Assembly (NCBI GenBank): GCA_913063325.1
Contig: CAJXYE010000035.1
Location: 1 to 46,254 of the forward strand
DNA: 46,254 bases
Direction of reading: 5' to 3'
Source: an uncultured Colwellia sp.
GTDB lineage: Bacteria > Pseudomonadota > Gammaproteobacteria > Enterobacterales > Alteromonadaceae
In this document: positions 44,689-46,254 of the stretch, piece by piece
Layout of the letters: every line of letters starts with the position of its first letter
Position numbering within the stretch: the first letter of the stretch is position 1
Made by a program: the position numbers and the translations under genes
The notes under the pieces: generated by a model
Seen by the model: the letters and a program-made list of their open reading frames with translations, nothing else
Told to the model about the DNA's origin: nothing
The model's database searches: none

Positions 44689-45267
44689 CTAACTCTCAAA
44701 GTGAATAATCATTTCAGCCGCTTCACAGTGGCAATCATGACCACATAAAATACAGTTATAACCCTGTTTACTCTCTTCATTCCACTTGCCGGGATGAGAT
44801 TTCACTAATTTACCGCCACATTTACTAAAATAGGATACGGCACTATTCTTAGGGCTTTGTTTCCATAAATGGCTTATACCAGCTTGAGCACCTTGTAGCT
44901 CTGCTGCTTTAATGGCGAGCTGTAATAGTTGTTTACCAATACCCACACCGCGGTATTTTTCATCGACGGTATTACATTTGAAATAACAGCATTTCTGACG
45001 TTCTACCTGCCATAAATCTGGCGAACACCATTGATCAATTTTCCAATTATTAGCCGAATAAGTACTACGAAAACCAACAACTTGGTCGTTGAGTAAAGCA
45101 ACAAAACTACAATTTACATCGTTAATTATGCCTTTATTGGTCCATTCAATGAGTTTTTTATTATCTAAATAGCCCTCTCCATGAACATGGTTGGCCAGAG
45201 TAATAACTTGTGGAAAATACTCTGCAGTTAAAGGGGAGTATTTAATGGTGTCTTTGTTAAGTATCAT
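44689..45267 (-). CDS. GNAT N-acetyltransferase with Cys-rich C-terminal tail
   Basis: A 192-residue acetyl-CoA-dependent acetyltransferase. FVALLNDQVVGFRSTYSA is strand 3-4, and EKYRGVGIGKQLLQLAIKAAE is motif A with the acetyl-CoA loop R-G-V-G-I-G. SYFSKCGGKLV is motif B. The C-terminal end NCILCGHDCHCEAAEMIIHFES has C-x2-C...C-x-C spacing, which could bind zinc or iron; this is unusual for GNAT enzymes and its role is unknown. The ATG (45267) is five bases from the end of a MITE, with no clear ribosome binding site, so the element may supply its 5' region. Substrate unknown. Confidence 0.85.
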   Translation of the reverse strand: MILNKDTIKYSPLTAEYFPQVITLANHVHGEGYLDNKKLIEWTNKGIINDVNCSFVALLNDQVVGFRSTYSANNWKIDQWCSPDLWQVERQKCCYFKCNTVDEKYRGVGIGKQLLQLAIKAAELQGAQAGISHLWKQSPKNSAVSYFSKCGGKLVKSHPGKWNEESKQGYNCILCGHDCHCEAAEMIIHFES

Positions 45268-45272
45268 GAGGT

Positions 45273-45550
45273 TATACCAATTTGATTAAATTTCTTCACA
45301 ACTCAGAGCTGTATTAGCGAGCTTATAACAAGTAAAATTGATTAAACATAGTCATTCTATATTTCATAAGTTTTGTGCAGTTATCAGTTTGCTAATAAGC
45401 TCCCAAAGGGCGAGTACCTAATAAAAGGTAAAGGCTTACATGCTGCGTTATTGATTTTAAGAAGGGAATAACCATTCTCTTCAATCAATGCACTGCCTCT
45501 AAGCCTTTCAAATATCGCTGAGTGAGAAGAAACTTAATGGAATTGGTATA
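45273..45550. repeat. MITE-like element E (TATACCAATT ends)
   Basis: TATACCAATTTGATTAAA at the left and an inverted copy ending AATTGGTATA at the right; the internal inverted repeat extends through TTTCTTC / GAAGAAA, so the terminal repeats are about 25 bp. It lies directly upstream of the acetyltransferase start. Its inner part, with AAGGGAATAACCATTCTCTT and CAATCAATGC, is shared with element D, so E and D are mosaics. Confidence 0.82.
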
Positions 45551-45660
45551 CCCCCCAAATGGGGATTATTTAATCATTTTATTTCTGCGATAGTATAATT
45601 TACTAGCATGATAAATTTTTTGCTATTTACATAAAAGATAAAATAAGTAGGTAGAATGAT

Positions 45661-45816
45661 ATGATTAATAACAATCAAGTAGAGACATTAGCAGTACACG
45701 AAGAAAACATTGATATAGATGCATTCACCGAACATCAACGAGAGATAGATGCGATCAAAATCGATGCTAATTTCGACTCTGAAGTTAATCATAGTTATGT
45801 ATTAGGCTACAATTAG
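45661..45816 (+). CDS. Possible small acidic protein (51 residues)
   Basis: ATG at 45661 opens a 51-codon frame: MINNNQVETLAVHEENIDID, then AFTEHQREIDAIKIDANFDS, EVNHSYVLGYN, stop. It has about eleven acidic and only two basic residues and no hydrophobic span. Upstream GTAGG gives a modest ribosome binding site. It stands between elements E and D, so the space is not otherwise coding. I do not recognise the family. A 9 bp hairpin (45836-45864) follows. It may be a true small gene or a chance frame. Confidence 0.4.
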   Translation: MINNNQVETLAVHEENIDIDAFTEHQREIDAIKIDANFDSEVNHSYVLGYN

Positions 45817-45835
45817 CCACTTACTACGTTTTTTT

Positions 45836-45864
45836 ACACGCTACGAATACACTTAGTAGCGTGT
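45836..45864. terminator. Hairpin after the small acidic ORF
   Basis: ACACGCTAC (45836-45844) and GTAGCGTGT (45856-45864) pair perfectly around an 11-base loop, 20 bases after the small frame. A T-run lies before rather than after it, so it is not a standard terminator of the small frame. Confidence 0.5.
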
Positions 45865-45940
45865 CTCATCTCACATTTAAAAGACCTGTAGCTAAACTTA
45901 GCTTACGCTATAAAGCTAGCCATACAGTCTGTCTGAAAGT

Positions 45941-46204
45941 TATACCCATCAGACCTCAAGATGCTGCTTCAGAGCTAAGCTAGAAATCAGATCAAGGCGC
46001 GATACGAAGAGAATGGTTATTCCCTTATCGAGTATTGCAACGCTGGACTGGTTTTCTAGCTTAGCTCCCTACGGCAAGGCGGTAAAGGGTCTCCTCCAGC
46101 GTTATTGATTTCGACAATAGAATGACTATTCTCTTCAATCAATGCCTTGTAGTTAACCCTTTCTCGACTTGCTGAAACCTGCATCTTGAAGTAGAGCGGG
46201 TATC
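45941..46204. repeat. MITE-like element D (TATACCC ends)
   Basis: TATACCCATCAGACCTCAAGATGC and its inverted partner near 46175-46204 (GCATCTTGAAGTAGAGCGGG, then TATC). The whole unit is an imperfect palindrome, with GAAGAGAATGG...GCAACGCTGGA facing TCCAGCGTTA...ATTCTCTTC. No coding frame. It shares its ends with elements A-C and its middle with element E. Confidence 0.82.
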
Positions 46205-46243
46205 GTATATCGAAGATAAAATACTCAAGGTAAATTTTTAATC

Positions 46244-46254
46244 ATGTCCAATGA
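46244..46254 (+). CDS. Possible start of a next gene (truncated)
   Basis: ATG at 46244 follows AAGG at a distance of about 14 bases and starts a frame (MSN...) that leaves the window after three codons. It could be the beginning of a real gene, but too little is visible to say more. Confidence 0.25.

Noticed and set aside
37269..46204. CRISPR array or tandem direct repeats
   Set aside because: The repeats are dispersed inverted-repeat elements of 200-310 bp, not short regularly spaced direct repeats; no cas genes are present.

Overview
The window looks like chromosomal DNA from a marine, A+T-rich gammaproteobacterium of the Alteromonadales, most like Colwellia. This is an inference from gene order (rpsU-yqeY-dnaG-rpoD-tRNA-Ile2; panC-panB-folK-pcnB-gluQRS-dksA-sfsA-hrpB-mrcB; thrLABC), from protein style, and from many small inverted-repeat elements starting TATACC. 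No database search was possible, so the species is not proven.

Layout. 1-5557: the macromolecular synthesis operon (end of rpsU, yqeY, dnaG, rpoD), a small outer-membrane barrel gene, and a tRNA with anticodon CAU that matches the ileX-type tRNA-Ile2 found downstream of rpoD in E. coli. 5511-13184: a 7.7 kb integrated mini-island in the 3' half of that tRNA, bounded by a perfect 53 bp direct repeat. It carries a large heparinase II/III-like lipoprotein and a small membrane protein on the + strand. On the - strand it carries a tyrosine integrase, a translationally coupled unknown protein, an AlpA-like regulator, a small unknown protein and a YfjJ/inovirus-Gp2-like protein. No capsid, tail or conjugation genes are present. 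13437-19066: a split membrane/spermidine-synthase-like pair, upp-uraA for uracil salvage, a YtoQ-like protein and a urea transporter-like protein. 19117-27423 (- strand): pantothenate and folate genes, pcnB, an SDR gene, gluQRS, dksA, sfsA, an unknown protein and an acyl-CoA thioesterase. 27626-37247 (mostly + strand): hrpB, mrcB, a DUF3718-like exported protein (-), yebG with a LexA-like box, a YgjP-type metallopeptidase, and a three-gene overlapping operon of CheY-like receiver, CheC-like phosphatase and PAS-GGDEF diguanylate cyclase. 37269-37746: two abutting MITE-like elements. 37860-42930: the threonine operon with a complete leader peptide and attenuator. The rest holds ung, more MITEs, a small unknown gene, a GNAT acetyltransferase with a Cys-rich tail, a 51-codon small ORF, and possibly the first codons of another gene.

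The most interesting region is the mini-island. It has shared arm-type repeats near both ends that also overlap the integrase promoter region. Its alpA leader contains two separate symmetric structures: a 12 bp inverted repeat that would bury the alpA ribosome binding site, and upstream a concentric double palindrome (10 bp arms around a 14 bp C/G palindrome). Together these suggest a compact control switch for excision or replication, in an element whose cargo is a surface polysaccharide-degrading lipoprotein. That function is inferred; the repeats themselves are read directly from the sequence.
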